NCBI RefSeq assembly: GCF_947623445.1
Contig: NC_135240.1
Location: 20,212,001-20,276,000, forward strand
From: Clavelina lepadiformis
Taxonomy: Eukaryota; Chordata; Ascidiacea; Aplousobranchia; Clavelinidae
Direction of reading: 5' to 3'
DNA length: 64,000 nucleotides
Shown: in pieces, positions 63,581 to 64,000 of the stretch
Numbering within the stretch: position 1 is the first letter of the stretch
Layout: every line of letters starts with the position of its first letter
Program-made: the position numbers and the translations under genes
Notes under the pieces: generated by a model
Told to the model about the DNA's origin: nothing
Seen by the model: only the letters and a program-made list of their open reading frames with translations
Databases searched by the model: none

Positions 63581-64000
63581 GTATTATCTATGCAAAACAT
63601 ACCATAACCATATGTTCTTTTGTTTTAATATTTTATGTGGCTCATATTTTTTCCTTTAAAATTCTCTATAAATGGAATTACATAATCATGAATTATTAAT
63701 AGTTAGGATAAACGTAGTATGCTTTCGCTATGCATTATATATAAGAAAATTTTCTTCAGATGTCTTGTCATTTTGTACATGCTTGTGTTACCTTGCTTTG
63801 TGTATTCCATTCATGTCAGAAAATGTGTAGTTATATTATTCTCATGAGTGTAACTTTGTTGCTTGTACGGTATGATAAGTTTCCTTGAACCTAGGCAGAC
63901 AGTATTTCTTTGCAAGTGCAACCAAAATATGTATTTTTATAATTGTTCGAGGAGGGTACTGTATGAATCATCTTGTTGAAAGTATGTGTGAAATAATTTG

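Larger units (their letters stand above)
57853..64000. other. AT-rich region with no identified gene
   Basis: Long AT-rich sequence. ORFs of 60-124 codons (59299-59544, 59686-60039, 60333-60536, 62482-62691, 63285-63659) lack recognised domains. Two segments with good splice sites (59329-59380 and 63523-63580, plus strand) are listed separately; a third acceptor, CCAAATTGCAG, ends at 62874. They may belong to a long-intron gene continuing to the right. No terminal inverted repeats or RNA genes were seen. Confidence 0.4.

Noticed and set aside
63285..63659. 124-codon plus-strand ORF as a single-exon gene
   Set aside because: Composition is AT-driven (many Phe, Tyr, Leu, Ile) and a good internal donor/acceptor pair suggests at most a short exon.

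Overview
The window is nuclear DNA of an invertebrate chordate, most likely an ascidian tunicate of the Ciona type. The evidence is indirect: AT-rich sequence, multi-exon genes with introns mostly of 100-400 bases, vertebrate-like orthologues (TPM, NBAS, TBATA, MEI4), a secreted protein that joins lectin, chitin-binding and trypsin domains, and single-exon genes with a splice acceptor just before the start codon, as expected where spliced-leader trans-splicing is common. The genus is an inference.

Layout. 1-1361 (minus): the 5' part of a tropomyosin gene, running off the left edge. 2086-19322 (minus): the whole NBAS gene, about 49 exons, with a SINE, a hAT element and a TA-flanked element in its introns. 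19323-25192: no gene; most is a 2.6 kb hAT-like element (21313-23890) with a second inverted-repeat element inside it. 25193-28938 (minus): a TBATA (Spatial) orthologue whose ten exons join in frame. 28939-31175: intergenic, with an orphan exon-like ORF and a 10-base minisatellite. 31308-36810 (minus, 5' end unresolved): a mosaic protein, C-type lectin / CBM14 chitin-binding / C-type lectin / trypsin-like protease. 37890-43930: a transposon-rich zone. 44174-45433 and 47618-48889 (plus): two tandem intronless rhodopsin-class GPCR paralogues. 49449-53556: two partly coding hAT transposons. 56653-57852 (plus): a one-exon MEI4 orthologue. 57853-64000: AT-rich sequence with no identified gene, only a few exon-like segments.

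The genes do not form a pathway. NBAS acts in Golgi-to-ER tethering, TPM on actin, MEI4 in meiotic double-strand-break formation; TBATA family genes are expressed in testis, brain and thymus; the mosaic protease is probably secreted and may act on chitinous mucus or microbes; the GPCR ligands are unknown.

The most notable pattern is the number of hAT-type elements whose ends can be set exactly by terminal inverted repeats plus 8-base target duplications. The duplications sort into two classes, nnnTAnnn and nTnnnnAn, matching the Buster and Ac branches of the hAT superfamily. I did not find a clearly new multi-gene system.
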